Shown: one piece after another, positions 7,450-16,398 of the stretch
Position numbering within the stretch: the first letter of the stretch is position 1
Layout: each line of letters opens with the position of its first letter
Assembly (NCBI GenBank): GCA_002898295.1
Contig: BEHX01000011.1
Location: forward strand, 1 to 64,000
DNA from: a bacterium HR21
Lineage (GTDB): Bacteria; Bacteroidota; Ignavibacteria; Kapaibacteriales; HRBIN21
Direction of reading: 5' to 3'
Length of the DNA stretch: 64,000 bases
The notes under the pieces: model-generated
Seen by the model: only the letters and a program-made list of their open reading frames with translations
What the model was told of the DNA's origin: nothing
Database searches by the model: none
Program-made: the position numbers and the translations under genes

Positions 7450-9990
7450 TTACGTCTGCGACGTCGTCCACGACTCTGCCCAGTGGCAGAGGCGGAGCTC
7501 CGTCGGGGTGGGGAGCGCAGGATGCCAGGGGACGATGCGGACGGTGAAGCCAAACTGCCCGCTTTCTTCGAGCACCAGACCTCCCTGGAACCAGTGGCGT
7601 CCGGAGCTCTCGGTATGGACGTGCTCCAGAACGGCGGTACGAATTTCTTCAAGAGCCCCCGAAGGGTGGAGCCGTCCCAGGTAGAGCTCGACGCGCACAT
7701 CCTCTGGGGAGAGTTCTCCGAGCTCGGCTTCAACGCGGACGTGCAGGGAGCTCCCGGCGCTGAGCTCGGGTTCGGCGTCGGTGAGGACGTGGAGGATACG
7801 GACTCGGTCCCATGCTGCTTCGAGGCGCTGTCTCCACTGTGCCAGAGCCCGGGCCTGAGCGGCGTTGTTTTCCGCCAAAGACATGCGCCACTGCTGGGCA
7901 GGCAAGTAGCACTCGTCGATGTACTGCTGGAGCATGCGACGGCAGGAGAACGCCGTTCCAACGGTCTGGATCGCGTTCTTCATCATCTGGACCCATCGGT
8001 CGGGAATGCCGTCGGCATTGCGCTCGTAGAAGAGCGGGACAATGTGCTGTTCCAGCAGCGTGTAGAGGGATTCCGCATCGGCGGCGTCCTGTTCTTCGGG
8101 ATTGGCGTACTCCTCAGGGGTACCGATGGCGAAGCCATTTGTGCCCGTGTACGCTTCGTCCCACCAGCCGTCGAGTGTACTGCAGTGCACAACGCCGTTG
8201 AGCGAGGCTTTCATCCCGCTGGTACCACATGCTTCTTGAGGACGGCTTGGGGTATTGAGCCAGAGGTCGCATCCCTGGACGAGGAGCCGTGTCAGTTCCA
8301 GGGAGTAGTTTTCCAGGAAGACCACATGGTGTTCCAGTCCTGCCTCAACGATGGTGCGGATCAGCTGCTGGATGAGGTTCTTGGCGGGGATATCTTGCGG
8401 GTGTGCTTTCCCTGCCAGCACGAGCTGGACGGGACGCTCGGGATGACAGAGGATGCGGCGTAGTCGCTCCACATCTCGGAAGAGCAGCCCCGGGCGCTTG
8501 TAGAGAGCGATGCGGCGGGCAAAGCCGATGGTCAGTGCTGCCGGATTCAGGCGCGCCGGTCCCGGAAATGTCCGGCAGCGTTCCCGGAGAGTGCTCACCA
8601 GGCGGGAGCGGAGCAGCTCGTGAGCACGCCAGAGTTCAGCCGCCGGGATTGCCTGAACGCGTTCCCAGAGGGCTGGGGTGGTGCCGCTGCGGGTGCGCCA
8701 TTCCGTTCCCAGGTAGCGGTCCAGAAGAGCAGCGATCTCCGGTGCAACCCAGCTAGGGAGATGGACCCCGTTCGTGATGGAACCGATCGGGACTTCCTCC
8801 TCGGGGAAGTCGCGCCAGAGCTCGCGCCACATCCGCCGAGCTGTCCGACCATGGAGCCGGCTGACTCCACGCCGGTGCCAGGCAACGTTGAGTCCGAACA
8901 CGGTCGTCCCAAATCCACCCCCTTCCCCGTTGATGTGCCCCAGGGAGAGCAGGTCTGTACACGGGATACCAATTTCCGTGGCATACGGCTCCAGGTATCG
9001 CCGCAGGAGCTCCGGGTCAAAGATTTCGTTACCGGCGGGCACAGGCGTGTGGGTGACGAAGACGGTAGAAGCGCGGACCAGCTCCAATGCGGTGGCGTGG
9101 TCAACCCCGTAGTCTTCCATCATCTGGTGGAGCCATTCGAGTGCGGCAAAGACCGTGTGCCCTTCGTTGAGATGGAGTATCGTCGGGCGGATTCCCAAAG
9201 CCCGCAGAGCCCGCATCCCGCCGATGCCTAGAACGAGCTCTTGCTGGATACGGGTTTCGAGCGTTCCACCGTAGAGCCGGTCGGTGATGTCGCGGTACTC
9301 CACCAGCGGATTATGCTCGTGGTTGGTGTCCAAAAGGTAGAGTGGGACACGCCCGACGAGCATTCGCCAGATGCGCACTGTGACCGGACCTTTCGGGAAA
9401 GGCAGCGAGACCAGCAGGGGGCGACCGGTTTCCTCGCGCATCAGTGTCAGCGGAAGCCGGGAGATGTCGTTGGTGGGGTAAAGCTCGTACTGCCAGCCGC
9501 TCTCGCTGAGCCGTTGTTGGAAGTAGCCTTGCTGGTAGAGCAGTCCGACGGCAACCAGCGGAACCCCCATGTCGCTGGCGGTTTTGAGGTAATCGCCGGA
9601 GAGCACGCCCAGACCGCCGGAGTAGTTCGGGAAACTCTCGTGGATCCCGTACTCGGCGCAGAAGTAGGCAATGGTGCCTAGGGAGGTTCCCGGCGGGGTG
9701 GTGTACTGGACGGGGGCTTGGAGGGCGCTCTGGAAGCGCTGGTGGACGTAGGTCAGGAAGGCGCGGAAGTCGCTGTCGCGGGCGAGCGCTTCCAGGCGTG
9801 CCTGCGAGATGTGTTGGAGCAATGCCAGCGGGTTGTGGTGGACACGCTCCCAGAGCTCGGGATCGGTCCGGGCAAAGAGGGCTTGTGCCTCTTCGTCCCA
9901 GCACCACCAGTAGTTGTAAGCAATTTCCCGCAGCGGCTCAAGCGATGGAGGCAGCGTCGGGGTGACAACGAGAACCCGCAGTGGATGCAT
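7450..9990 (-). CDS. glgP: Alpha-glucan (glycogen/maltodextrin) phosphorylase, GT35
   Basis: 846 aa. It matches the short-type alpha-glucan phosphorylases with an N-terminal DUF3417-like region (REIAYNYWWCWDEEAQALF). Visible signatures: AYFCAEYGIHESFPNYSGGLGVLSGD, HLNEGHT, THTPVPAGNE, and the pyridoxal-phosphate site region ACGTSGMKASLNG near 690. Reaction: phosphorolysis of alpha-1,4-glucan ends to glucose-1-phosphate. I use the ATG at 9990: the track's TTG start (10020) lies inside the region following the -7 promoter element at 10022-10030. The partner branching enzyme (GH57) is 38 kb away, so glycogen genes are dispersed. Confidence 0.93.
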   Translation of the reverse strand: MHPLRVLVVTPTLPPSLEPLREIAYNYWWCWDEEAQALFARTDPELWERVHHNPLALLQHISQARLEALARDSDFRAFLTYVHQRFQSALQAPVQYTTPPGTSLGTIAYFCAEYGIHESFPNYSGGLGVLSGDYLKTASDMGVPLVAVGLLYQQGYFQQRLSESGWQYELYPTNDISRLPLTLMREETGRPLLVSLPFPKGPVTVRIWRMLVGRVPLYLLDTNHEHNPLVEYRDITDRLYGGTLETRIQQELVLGIGGMRALRALGIRPTILHLNEGHTVFAALEWLHQMMEDYGVDHATALELVRASTVFVTHTPVPAGNEIFDPELLRRYLEPYATEIGIPCTDLLSLGHINGEGGGFGTTVFGLNVAWHRRGVSRLHGRTARRMWRELWRDFPEEEVPIGSITNGVHLPSWVAPEIAALLDRYLGTEWRTRSGTTPALWERVQAIPAAELWRAHELLRSRLVSTLRERCRTFPGPARLNPAALTIGFARRIALYKRPGLLFRDVERLRRILCHPERPVQLVLAGKAHPQDIPAKNLIQQLIRTIVEAGLEHHVVFLENYSLELTRLLVQGCDLWLNTPSRPQEACGTSGMKASLNGVVHCSTLDGWWDEAYTGTNGFAIGTPEEYANPEEQDAADAESLYTLLEQHIVPLFYERNADGIPDRWVQMMKNAIQTVGTAFSCRRMLQQYIDECYLPAQQWRMSLAENNAAQARALAQWRQRLEAAWDRVRILHVLTDAEPELSAGSSLHVRVEAELGELSPEDVRVELYLGRLHPSGALEEIRTAVLEHVHTESSGRHWFQGGLVLEESGQFGFTVRIVPWHPALPTPTELRLCHWAESWTTSQT

Positions 9991-10021
9991 GGAGCAGGTC
10001 GCAGGATACACAACCGGCAAC

Positions 10022-10030
10022 GCAAAGTTA
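10022..10030 (-). promoter_or_regulatory. -7 promoter element TAACTTTGC for glgP-hflX
   Basis: The minus strand reads TAACTTTGC, an exact TAnnTTTGC match, with a TTGA about 23 nt further upstream as a possible -33 element. It lies 31 nt upstream of the glgP ATG at 9990 and decides that start. It separates the glgP-hflX transcript from the flagellar operon upstream. Confidence 0.65.
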
Positions 10031-10047
10031 GGGGTGGGAGGCTGCTC

Positions 10048-10620
10048 TCAAGGGGAAGGGGGCGGCGCTGGGGAATTCAGAGCTGCCGCGGCGTACTCGG
10101 GCGGTAAAGCGGTGATGACTCGCGCCGCCTGCCGACGGTTCATCGCCTTGAGGATGCGAGCAGCTTCCTGCGGGGGGAGCTGTTCCAGAATTCGAGCTAC
10201 CTCCTCCGGCGGAGCATTGTTATAGATTTTGGCAAATGCTTCGTAGTGCTGCCACCGCAGGGTATCGCTCTGCTGGCTCCAGCGCTGCTGCCAGAGGAGG
10301 AGCTCGCTGCGGAGGCGCTGCAGTTCTGTCCGCAGGCTGTCAGTATGGTGGCGCAGTCGGTTCAGAGAGTCAAGCAGCGCAGCTTCACGGGCAGCAGAGT
10401 ACCGGAGCTGTTCGTGGAGGTCTTCCCATGGGGAGGGCAATGGGAGGGAATCCAGCGTCTCGGGCAGAGCGTGGGGGTCAGAGGCAAGGGAATCCGCCGC
10501 CGGCAGGCGTAGCCCCAGCCAGTCCGGACGCAGTATGAGGAAGACACCCACGACCAGCACAGCTGTGCTGGAGAGCAGGACCAGCAGGAGAGCCATGCCG
10601 GCAGAGACGCGCCGACTCAC
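10048..10620 (-). CDS. MotE-like protein (MgtE N-domain) of the flagellar operon
   Basis: 190 aa. One N-terminal membrane helix (GMALLLVLLSSTAVLVVGVFLIL), a periplasmic coiled coil (~60-125, heptads rich in L, R, E), then a C-terminal MgtE-N/FliG-like repeat: YNNAPPEEVARILEQLPPQEAARILKAMNRRQAARVITALPP. This architecture matches MotE-type proteins, which act as flagellar motor chaperones in other bacteria. The GTG start at 10620 overlaps the fliJ stop in a GTGA overlap. Family assignment is by architecture, so the exact role is inferred. Confidence 0.72.
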   Translation of the reverse strand: MSRRVSAGMALLLVLLSSTAVLVVGVFLILRPDWLGLRLPAADSLASDPHALPETLDSLPLPSPWEDLHEQLRYSAAREAALLDSLNRLRHHTDSLRTELQRLRSELLLWQQRWSQQSDTLRWQHYEAFAKIYNNAPPEEVARILEQLPPQEAARILKAMNRRQAARVITALPPEYAAAALNSPAPPPSP

Positions 10621-11048
10621 CGTTGACGCCGCCGTTGGGAGACTTCATCGAGGAGGCGTTGTTCCTGGGAGGCTTCTGCCCTGCGGAAAGCTTCCCAGCG
10701 GTGCTCTCGGAGGCGCTCCAGGACATCTTTCGCTTTGAGGGCTTCGCGGACGTGATGCTGTTGGGCAGCCTCCAGCTGGCGCAGGCGAGCGTGTTCGTGG
10801 TGTTGCCGTTCCAGTTGCTGCTGGAGGTGTTGGGCGTATGCCCAGAGGTCATGGAAGTGCTGGGCTAGGACCGTCCCTGGTTGAGCAGCCTGGGTCTGAG
10901 CGGTTTCGTGCTCATGGCGGAGCTGCTCAAGGCGTGCCTCGAGAGCCAGGCGGGAAGCGGTCAGGGACTGCAGAATAGACTGTGCCTGGTGCACCTGTTG
11001 GGTGCGCAGCCGCAGAAGCCGTTCCAGTGAGAAGCGGAAGCGTCCCAT
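10617..11048 (-). CDS. fliJ: Flagellar export protein FliJ
   Basis: 143 aa from the ATG at 11048 (MGRFRFSLERLLRLRTQQ). Typical FliJ: a short basic start 'F.FSLERLLRLR' followed by one long all-helical coiled coil rich in Q, R, E and A and no globular domain. FliJ is the export-ATPase central stalk/chaperone escort. It follows fliI by 34 nt and overlaps the MotE-like gene. Sequence conservation is low in this family, so context carries much of the assignment. Confidence 0.85.
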   Translation of the reverse strand: MGRFRFSLERLLRLRTQQVHQAQSILQSLTASRLALEARLEQLRHEHETAQTQAAQPGTVLAQHFHDLWAYAQHLQQQLERQHHEHARLRQLEAAQQHHVREALKAKDVLERLREHRWEAFRRAEASQEQRLLDEVSQRRRQR

Positions 11049-11082
11049 AGCGACGAGAGTATCGGCAGAATGTGCGACCTCT

Positions 11083-12417
11083 TTAGCTCCGTTCAGCTTC
11101 TCGTGCCAGCTGCAGGAGCCTGGCAACGGTGTCCTCGAAGAGGGTACTTTCCTGCATATCTTGCCGCAGGAAGCTCATCAGCGCGTCGCGGAGAGCAATA
11201 GCCCGGTCCAATCGGGGATTTGTCCCAGGCTGGTAGGCGCCGACGGTAATGAGCTCCTCGGCTTCCCGGTAGGTTGCCAGCAGCCCCTTCAGGGTGTGGG
11301 CTGCCTTCAAGTGCTCGGGCGTGACAATATCGGGCATGACACGGCTGACGCTCTCCAGGATGTCTACGGCGGGGTAGTGTGCCTGGGCAGCCAACCGACG
11401 GGAGAGCACGATGTGCCCATCGAGAATGCCCCGGACGGCGTCGGCGATGGGCTCGGTCAGGTCATCCCCTTCGACCAGCACGGTGTAGAGCCCGGTAATT
11501 GTGCCATTGACGCCGGTGCCTGCGCGCTCCATGACACGGTGCAGCAGGGCGAAGACCGACGGGGTATATCCTTTCGTGGTGGGCGGCTCTCCGATGGCAA
11601 TACCAATTTCGCGCTGCGCCATCGCAAGCCGGGTAGCGGAATCCATCATCAGGAACACGTCGAAACCGTGGTCGCGGAAATACTCCGCAATTGTTGTTGC
11701 CACCAACGCTGCTTTGACGCGGACCAGCGGGGGCATATCGCTGGTTGCAACCACCAAGACGGAACGGCGGAGCCCTTCGGCTTGGAGGTCTTTCTCGATG
11801 AAGTCTCGGACTTCCCGCCCGCGTTCTCCAACGAGGGCAATGACATTGACGTCGGCACTGGTATTGCGGGCGATCATCCCGAGCAGGACGGATTTCCCGA
11901 CGCCCGAACCGGCGAAAATGCCGACACGTTGCCCCTTGCCAAGTGTTACGAACGCGTCGATGGCACGGATGCCTGTGCCCACAGGCTGGTGGACGCGCTG
12001 GCGCACCAGCGGATTCGGCGGCGTGCTATAGACGGGGCGTTCCTCCAGTCCTGCCGGCAGAGGTTTCCCGTCCAGAGGGTGTCCTAAGCCATCGAGCACG
12101 CGTCCGAGCAGTGCGCTGCCGACGCGGACGGTGAGTGTCTTGCCCAAGGCGACAATATCCATGCCGGGGGCAAGCGCTATAGGCTCTCCCAGCACCATGG
12201 AGAGCATGGTAGTTTCCCGGAACCCTACCACTTCGGCGCGGCAGAGCTCCTGACCAGTCCGAGTGCGGACACTACAGAGTTCCCCGATGGGGACGTACGG
12301 ACCTTGGCTCTCTAGCAGAGGACCGACCACGTTGCGGATGTGCCCGCGCAGGCGCAGCGGACGGGTTGTGCGGATGCGCTCTGCCCAACGGGCAACGATC
12401 TCCTCAGCCGTCAGCAT
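11083..12417 (-). CDS. fliI: Flagellum-specific export ATPase FliI
   Basis: 444 aa, family length. F1-ATPase-beta-like: Walker A GIFAGSGVGKS (~165), catalytic region ALVGERGREVRDFIE, Walker B VFLMMDSATRLAMAQREI, and the FliI/YscN-typical GEPPTTKGYTPSVFALL. It powers substrate delivery to the flagellar type III export gate together with FliH and FliJ. The ATG at 12417 overlaps the fliH stop by 7 nt. Part of the flgB...fliJ operon. Confidence 0.97.
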   Translation of the reverse strand: MLTAEEIVARWAERIRTTRPLRLRGHIRNVVGPLLESQGPYVPIGELCSVRTRTGQELCRAEVVGFRETTMLSMVLGEPIALAPGMDIVALGKTLTVRVGSALLGRVLDGLGHPLDGKPLPAGLEERPVYSTPPNPLVRQRVHQPVGTGIRAIDAFVTLGKGQRVGIFAGSGVGKSVLLGMIARNTSADVNVIALVGERGREVRDFIEKDLQAEGLRRSVLVVATSDMPPLVRVKAALVATTIAEYFRDHGFDVFLMMDSATRLAMAQREIGIAIGEPPTTKGYTPSVFALLHRVMERAGTGVNGTITGLYTVLVEGDDLTEPIADAVRGILDGHIVLSRRLAAQAHYPAVDILESVSRVMPDIVTPEHLKAAHTLKGLLATYREAEELITVGAYQPGTNPRLDRAIALRDALMSFLRQDMQESTLFEDTVARLLQLAREAERS

Positions 12418-13145
12418 TGGAGCTGCTCACGCAGGTTTTGCAGCTGTTCTCGGAGCTGGGCATCAACGCTGCCCCAGGGACTTTCGAGGATACAGCCGGC
12501 AGGCTCAACCGAGGGGTCGGCAACCACGGTAATGCCTTCTTCCTGTCCTGCCACGATCCGGCTGCCGGCGCGTTGGAGGGCTTCGAGCGTATCGGGATGG
12601 AGGCGGATGCGGATTGCCCGTGTTTCGTCCGGGAGGGCGTCGAGCGCACGGCGCAGGAGCTGTTCGAGCTGCTCGGGGTGGTGTCGGAGCTCGTTCCCGA
12701 GGATGTGCTCTGCCAGGATGAATGCCAGGCGGACGGCTGCGCGCTCCATTTCCTGGGAGAGTTCGTGGAGCTGGGCTCGCAGCGTCCGCGCCAGTTCATC
12801 GAAGCGCTGGAGCCACTGGTGGTAGCGGCGGAATTCTGCCTGGTGCAGTGCCCCGGCGGCGGTTTTCCCATCCTCAAAGCCGCGCTCGTAGGCTGCCTGG
12901 AGTTCGCGTTCCCACGCCGGTGGGTCCTGGGGCGTGCTTTCCCAGGCTGCCGAGGGCTGGTCGTCAGCGGGGGAGAGCGGGAGCGGTGGGGTATCTGTGC
13001 TCTCGGCGGCAGGGACAGGCGCGGCAGGCTCCGCGGCAGGTTCTGTCTCCGGGATGGGGTGGCGGGCGAAGTCTTCGAAGACGGCAGGTTTGACCCGGAG
13101 CCGTTCCTGTGGTGCGAGCAGCCCTGTCTTCGGATGCGGAGCCAT
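12411..13145 (-). CDS. fliH: Flagellar assembly protein FliH
   Basis: 244 aa from the ATG at 13145 (MAPHPKTGLLAPQERL), one base after the fliG stop; the track's extra 20 residues would lie inside fliG. The N-terminal half is Pro/Glu-rich and variable; ~90-240 resembles the FliH/YscL/V-ATPase E family: YERGFEDGKTAAG, a long amphipathic helix (LHELSQEMERAAVRLAFILAEHIL), and WGSVDAQLREQLQNLREQL at the end. It regulates FliI. Assignment rests on this C-terminal pattern plus its place between fliG and fliI. Confidence 0.88.
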   Translation of the reverse strand: MAPHPKTGLLAPQERLRVKPAVFEDFARHPIPETEPAAEPAAPVPAAESTDTPPLPLSPADDQPSAAWESTPQDPPAWERELQAAYERGFEDGKTAAGALHQAEFRRYHQWLQRFDELARTLRAQLHELSQEMERAAVRLAFILAEHILGNELRHHPEQLEQLLRRALDALPDETRAIRIRLHPDTLEALQRAGSRIVAGQEEGITVVADPSVEPAGCILESPWGSVDAQLREQLQNLREQLQC

Positions 13146-13146
13146 C

Positions 13147-14172
13147 TCAGACGTAGACCTCTTCCTTGCCACGTCCGGCAATGACGATTTCTTCCTGTTC
13201 AGCAAGACGGCGGATGACCTCGATGATCCGGGCTTGGGCTGCCTCGACTTCTTTCAAGCGTACCGGACCCATGAACTCGAGCTCTTCCTTGATGACGGCA
13301 GCGGCGCGCTCGGACATGTTCTTGAAGATTTTCTGCCGCACTTTCTCATCGGCGACTTTGAGCGCCAGGGCAAGGTCGCGCTTGTCTACCTCACGGAGGA
13401 TGCGCTGTACACCACGGTCGTCGATGAGGACGATGTCCTCAAAGAGGAACATCTGCCGCTTGATATCGTCGGCAAGCGCGGGGTCGCGTGCTTCGATAGC
13501 CTCCAGCAGAGACTTTGCCAGGGCGGAGCTGCTTTTGTTCAAGATTGCCGCCACGAGCTGGCTACCGCCCCGCATTGTCGTGCCAGGACGCAGCGTGGAT
13601 TCGGCAATCTGCTCCATGACGCTTTCGATTTCCTTGACCAGCTCTGGGGAGACTTTCCCCAGAGTGGCAATGCGGGTGATGACCTCAACGCGGAGACCCT
13701 GCTCGAAGTGCGTCAGGATATCGGCTATTTGGTCGGGTGGCAGGTACGAGAGGATGAAGGCGATGGTCTGCGGGTGTTCTTTGGCAAGGAAGCTGGCAAT
13801 TTGTGCGGGGTCTGCCTTCTTGAGGATGTCAAAGCCGCGGATGCTTGTCAGCAGCTTGATGCGCTCGATGATGTCCCGTGCGTGGTCCAGCCCGAGCGAT
13901 TTCTCCAGCAACAGCGTGGCGTACTCCAGTCCCCCTTCGACCACATAGGAGTGTGCGGTGACAAGCTGGTAGTACTCGTGCAGCACGGCTTGGGTAACCT
14001 CCAGCGGAACCTGGCGCAGGTTGGCGATTTCCATGACGATGGCTTCTACTTCTTTCGGCTCCAGCTCCTTGAGGATGTGGCTGGCGGTGTCCACATCGAG
14101 CGAGAGCAGCAGGACAGCTGCTTTCTGCCGTCCGGTCAACTGCTCGTAGCGGATGGGCTGTGGTGCCGTCAT
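13147..14172 (-). CDS. fliG: Flagellar motor switch protein FliG
   Basis: 341 aa, family length. FliG features: TGRQKAAVLLLSLD near the N-terminus, GGLEYATLLLEKSLG, the EHPQTIAFILSYLPP armadillo segment, and the C-terminal torque domain with FLFEDIVLIDDRGVQRILREVDKRDLALALK and MSERAAAVIKEELEFMGPVR. It binds FliF through its N-terminal domain and the stator through the charged C-terminal helix. ATG overlaps the fliF stop (ATGA). Confidence 0.97.
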   Translation of the reverse strand: MTAPQPIRYEQLTGRQKAAVLLLSLDVDTASHILKELEPKEVEAIVMEIANLRQVPLEVTQAVLHEYYQLVTAHSYVVEGGLEYATLLLEKSLGLDHARDIIERIKLLTSIRGFDILKKADPAQIASFLAKEHPQTIAFILSYLPPDQIADILTHFEQGLRVEVITRIATLGKVSPELVKEIESVMEQIAESTLRPGTTMRGGSQLVAAILNKSSSALAKSLLEAIEARDPALADDIKRQMFLFEDIVLIDDRGVQRILREVDKRDLALALKVADEKVRQKIFKNMSERAAAVIKEELEFMGPVRLKEVEAAQARIIEVIRRLAEQEEIVIAGRGKEEVYV

Positions 14173-15800
14173 GATTCCTCACTCAGCAGGAGACGCACTA
14201 GGCGTGCGGCATCTTGTGGTTTCTGCTGGATATACTCCCGAATTCGGGAGCGGAGCTCTTCGACCATGAGCGTGCTTTCTGTCGGCAGGGCAGTTGTTTC
14301 CAGGCGCTGGCGGACTCGTTCCTCCAGGGCAAACCGCTCTTCCTCTGGCGGGAGCATGCCTTCGGCAACCTCGCCGGGCAGTGAGGGGAGAGACTCAGCT
14401 GCCGGGGGTAGCGGGGTGATTGCGGGCATACCCAGCGCTGGAACGACCGGTTCGGGGACGAGCTCAATGTGCGGGCGCACAAGGGGAGAACGCAGGATAT
14501 TGCGCAGGGACCACGCTCCGACCAAGAGCGCTAGCACTACCAAGAGCACGCGCAGCCAGTGCTCTGGAGGAAGCTCGTACCACGCCCGTGGGGGCTGCGG
14601 CTCTTCGCCTGTGTCAAACTGCACGTTGACCACCGAGACCTGATCGTTCCGCGCAGGATTGTAGCCCACGGCGTTCTTGATGATCTCGGTCAGCTTCTCC
14701 ATTTCCTCCTGCGTCCGGGGGATGTAGACCTGCTTCCACTGCCCGTTTTCCTGCACCAGGCGCGTCGTCCCATTGATGAGAGCAGCGACGGTGAGACGTT
14801 TGATGACCCCGGGAGCGGTGGTGACGCGTTCGATGGTGCGAGGAATTTCGTAGTTGACGATGGTGTTGGTGCGCTGGGTGGTAGCAGCTGCGGCGGTATC
14901 CCCGCCTCGGCTCTGCTCGCTGATGCTCTGTTCGCTGCGGGTTGCCTGCCGTTCGGGATCGTAGTCTTCACGGGTGCGCTCCAGCTGGGTGAAGTCGAGC
15001 TCGGTGGTGACCCGGACCACCGAGTTACCTACGCCGAGCACGCCGTCCAGGAGCGATTGCACCTTGGCGGTCAGGTACTGATCGACGCGTTGTTGCAGTT
15101 CGTACTGGGCTTGCGTCATCCCAGCCAGGCTGCCTGGGGTGGGCGTCAGCTCGGAGAGGAGCCGTCCCCGCTGGTCTACGATGGTAACGGCGGAGGGATC
15201 CAGTCCTTCCACGCTGCTTGCGACCAGGTGCTGAATACCTTCGATGTTGAGTCGGCTCAGACTGCGCCCATCCTTGAGCCGGAGGATAACCGAGGCGGTA
15301 GGCTTTGTCTGCTGTGTCTCGAAGAGGGCGCGTTCGGGCAGCACGATATGGACCCGGGCGTGCTCAACTTCTTCCAAAGTGCTGATGGTGCGGGCAAGTT
15401 CGCCTTCGAGTGCCCGCCGGTAGTTGAGCTTCTGCACGAAGTCGCTCATGCCGAAGGTGGTTTTGTCGAAGAGTTCGTAGCCAACGGTACTCTTCTGTGG
15501 CAGCCCTTGGGCGGCGAGCTGCAACCGGAGGTCGTACAGCTGTGCCTGAGGGACTTTGATGGTTTGTCCTTGGTCGGCGAGCTCGTAGGGGATGCCGCGC
15601 TCTTTGAGCTTTTCCACAATTGCGGCGGCATCGGAGGGGTCCAATCCGCTGAAGAGGACACCCATATCGGGACGCAGCGCCACAGAGAGCAGCCAGATCC
15701 CTGCAGCCAGAGCGGCAAGTACACCGACCAGCAGCCCGAGCCGCTGTCCTCTGCTGCGCTGCTGCCAGAAGTTCCGGAGCTGTTGCCACAGAGGAGGCAT
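14169..15800 (-). CDS. fliF: Flagellar MS-ring protein FliF
   Basis: 543 aa. Two transmembrane segments (~21-42 and ~437-455) flank the periplasmic ring-building domains: MGVLFSGLDPSDAAAIVEKL, IPYELADQGQTIKVP, LNYRRALEGELARTI and ARVHIVLPERALFE are classical YscJ/FliF motifs. The C-terminal cytosolic tail (EELRSRIREYIQQKPQDAARLVRLLL) is the FliG-binding helix. ATG 15800 is preceded by GAGGATGCC and follows the fliE stop. Confidence 0.97.
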   Translation of the reverse strand: MPPLWQQLRNFWQQRSRGQRLGLLVGVLAALAAGIWLLSVALRPDMGVLFSGLDPSDAAAIVEKLKERGIPYELADQGQTIKVPQAQLYDLRLQLAAQGLPQKSTVGYELFDKTTFGMSDFVQKLNYRRALEGELARTISTLEEVEHARVHIVLPERALFETQQTKPTASVILRLKDGRSLSRLNIEGIQHLVASSVEGLDPSAVTIVDQRGRLLSELTPTPGSLAGMTQAQYELQQRVDQYLTAKVQSLLDGVLGVGNSVVRVTTELDFTQLERTREDYDPERQATRSEQSISEQSRGGDTAAAATTQRTNTIVNYEIPRTIERVTTAPGVIKRLTVAALINGTTRLVQENGQWKQVYIPRTQEEMEKLTEIIKNAVGYNPARNDQVSVVNVQFDTGEEPQPPRAWYELPPEHWLRVLLVVLALLVGAWSLRNILRSPLVRPHIELVPEPVVPALGMPAITPLPPAAESLPSLPGEVAEGMLPPEEERFALEERVRQRLETTALPTESTLMVEELRSRIREYIQQKPQDAARLVRLLLSEES

Positions 15801-15802
15801 CC

Positions 15803-16105
15803 TCAGACTTGCATGCGGAGGACTTCACGGTAGAGGTCCAGTGCCTTGTTGCGCAACTCCAGCAGCAGCTGGAAGCTCGTACGCGCTTTCTCAGCAGCGA
15901 TCATGACATCGTGGAGCTCGACCGGCTCGCCTTTGAGCAGGCGCTCGGTGTAATCTGCTGCTTCGGCTTGCAGGGAGTTGACCTCTTCGATGAAAGAGCG
16001 CAGGGTCTCCACGAAGCTGGTCCCGGGTGTCGGTGCTGCTGCCTGTAGACGCTGCTGCTGGAGCGGGTCTGAGAGTCGGTTCTGGAGTGCCTCAGGGACT
16101 ACCAT
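15803..16105 (-). CDS. fliE: Flagellar hook-basal body complex protein FliE
   Basis: 100 aa from the ATG at 16105 (the GTG at 16114 is a less likely start). FliE-typical: SFVETLRSFIEEVNSLQAEA, then VELHDVMIAAEKARTSFQLLLELRNKALDLYREVLRMQV, ending in the usual 'M.V' form. It links the MS ring to the rod. Located between orf87 and fliF in the standard order. Confidence 0.94.
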   Translation of the reverse strand: MVVPEALQNRLSDPLQQQRLQAAAPTPGTSFVETLRSFIEEVNSLQAEAADYTERLLKGEPVELHDVMIAAEKARTSFQLLLELRNKALDLYREVLRMQV

Positions 16106-16123
16106 GGTGCACACGGCTGCTGG

Positions 16124-16387
16124 TTAGACACGAATATCCACGAGTGTGCCCTTGTAGATATCGGGTTCCCGCAGACGTCCATCGGCGGTAAAGAGCACGT
16201 GGCGGGCAATGTAGGGAGCGCTTTCGGGGAAGAGCCGGATGAAGAGTTCACGCTCTGCCGGGGTCAATTGTGGAGACGACGGTGGGGCGGAGGAAGCGGC
16301 TGCCTGTTCCGCCGGTGGGCGGACCGCCGCCGGGGACGGTGCCGAAACTCCGTAGACGCTCACCAGCGAGACGGGCGCAACCTTCAT
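16124..16387 (-). CDS. Hypothetical 87-residue protein between flgC and fliE
   Basis: 87 aa; no recognised family. The N-terminal third is Ala/Pro-rich (SAPSPAAVRPPAEQAAASSAPP), the rest compact: LTPAERELFIRLFPESAPYIARHV, then GTLVDIRV at the C-terminus. ATG 16387 lies 11 nt after flgC, and fliE starts 18 nt downstream, so it is embedded in the operon. Because the gap is otherwise small and the frame keeps normal composition, I regard it as a real gene, possibly a lineage-specific rod or export component; function unknown. Confidence 0.65.
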   Translation of the reverse strand: MKVAPVSLVSVYGVSAPSPAAVRPPAEQAAASSAPPSSPQLTPAERELFIRLFPESAPYIARHVLFTADGRLREPDIYKGTLVDIRV

Positions 16388-16398
16388 GGCTTTGTGTG

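Noticed and set aside
12934-14643. 569-aa plus-strand ORF opposite fliG/fliF
   Set aside because: It is antisense to clearly conserved flagellar genes and has no family motifs.
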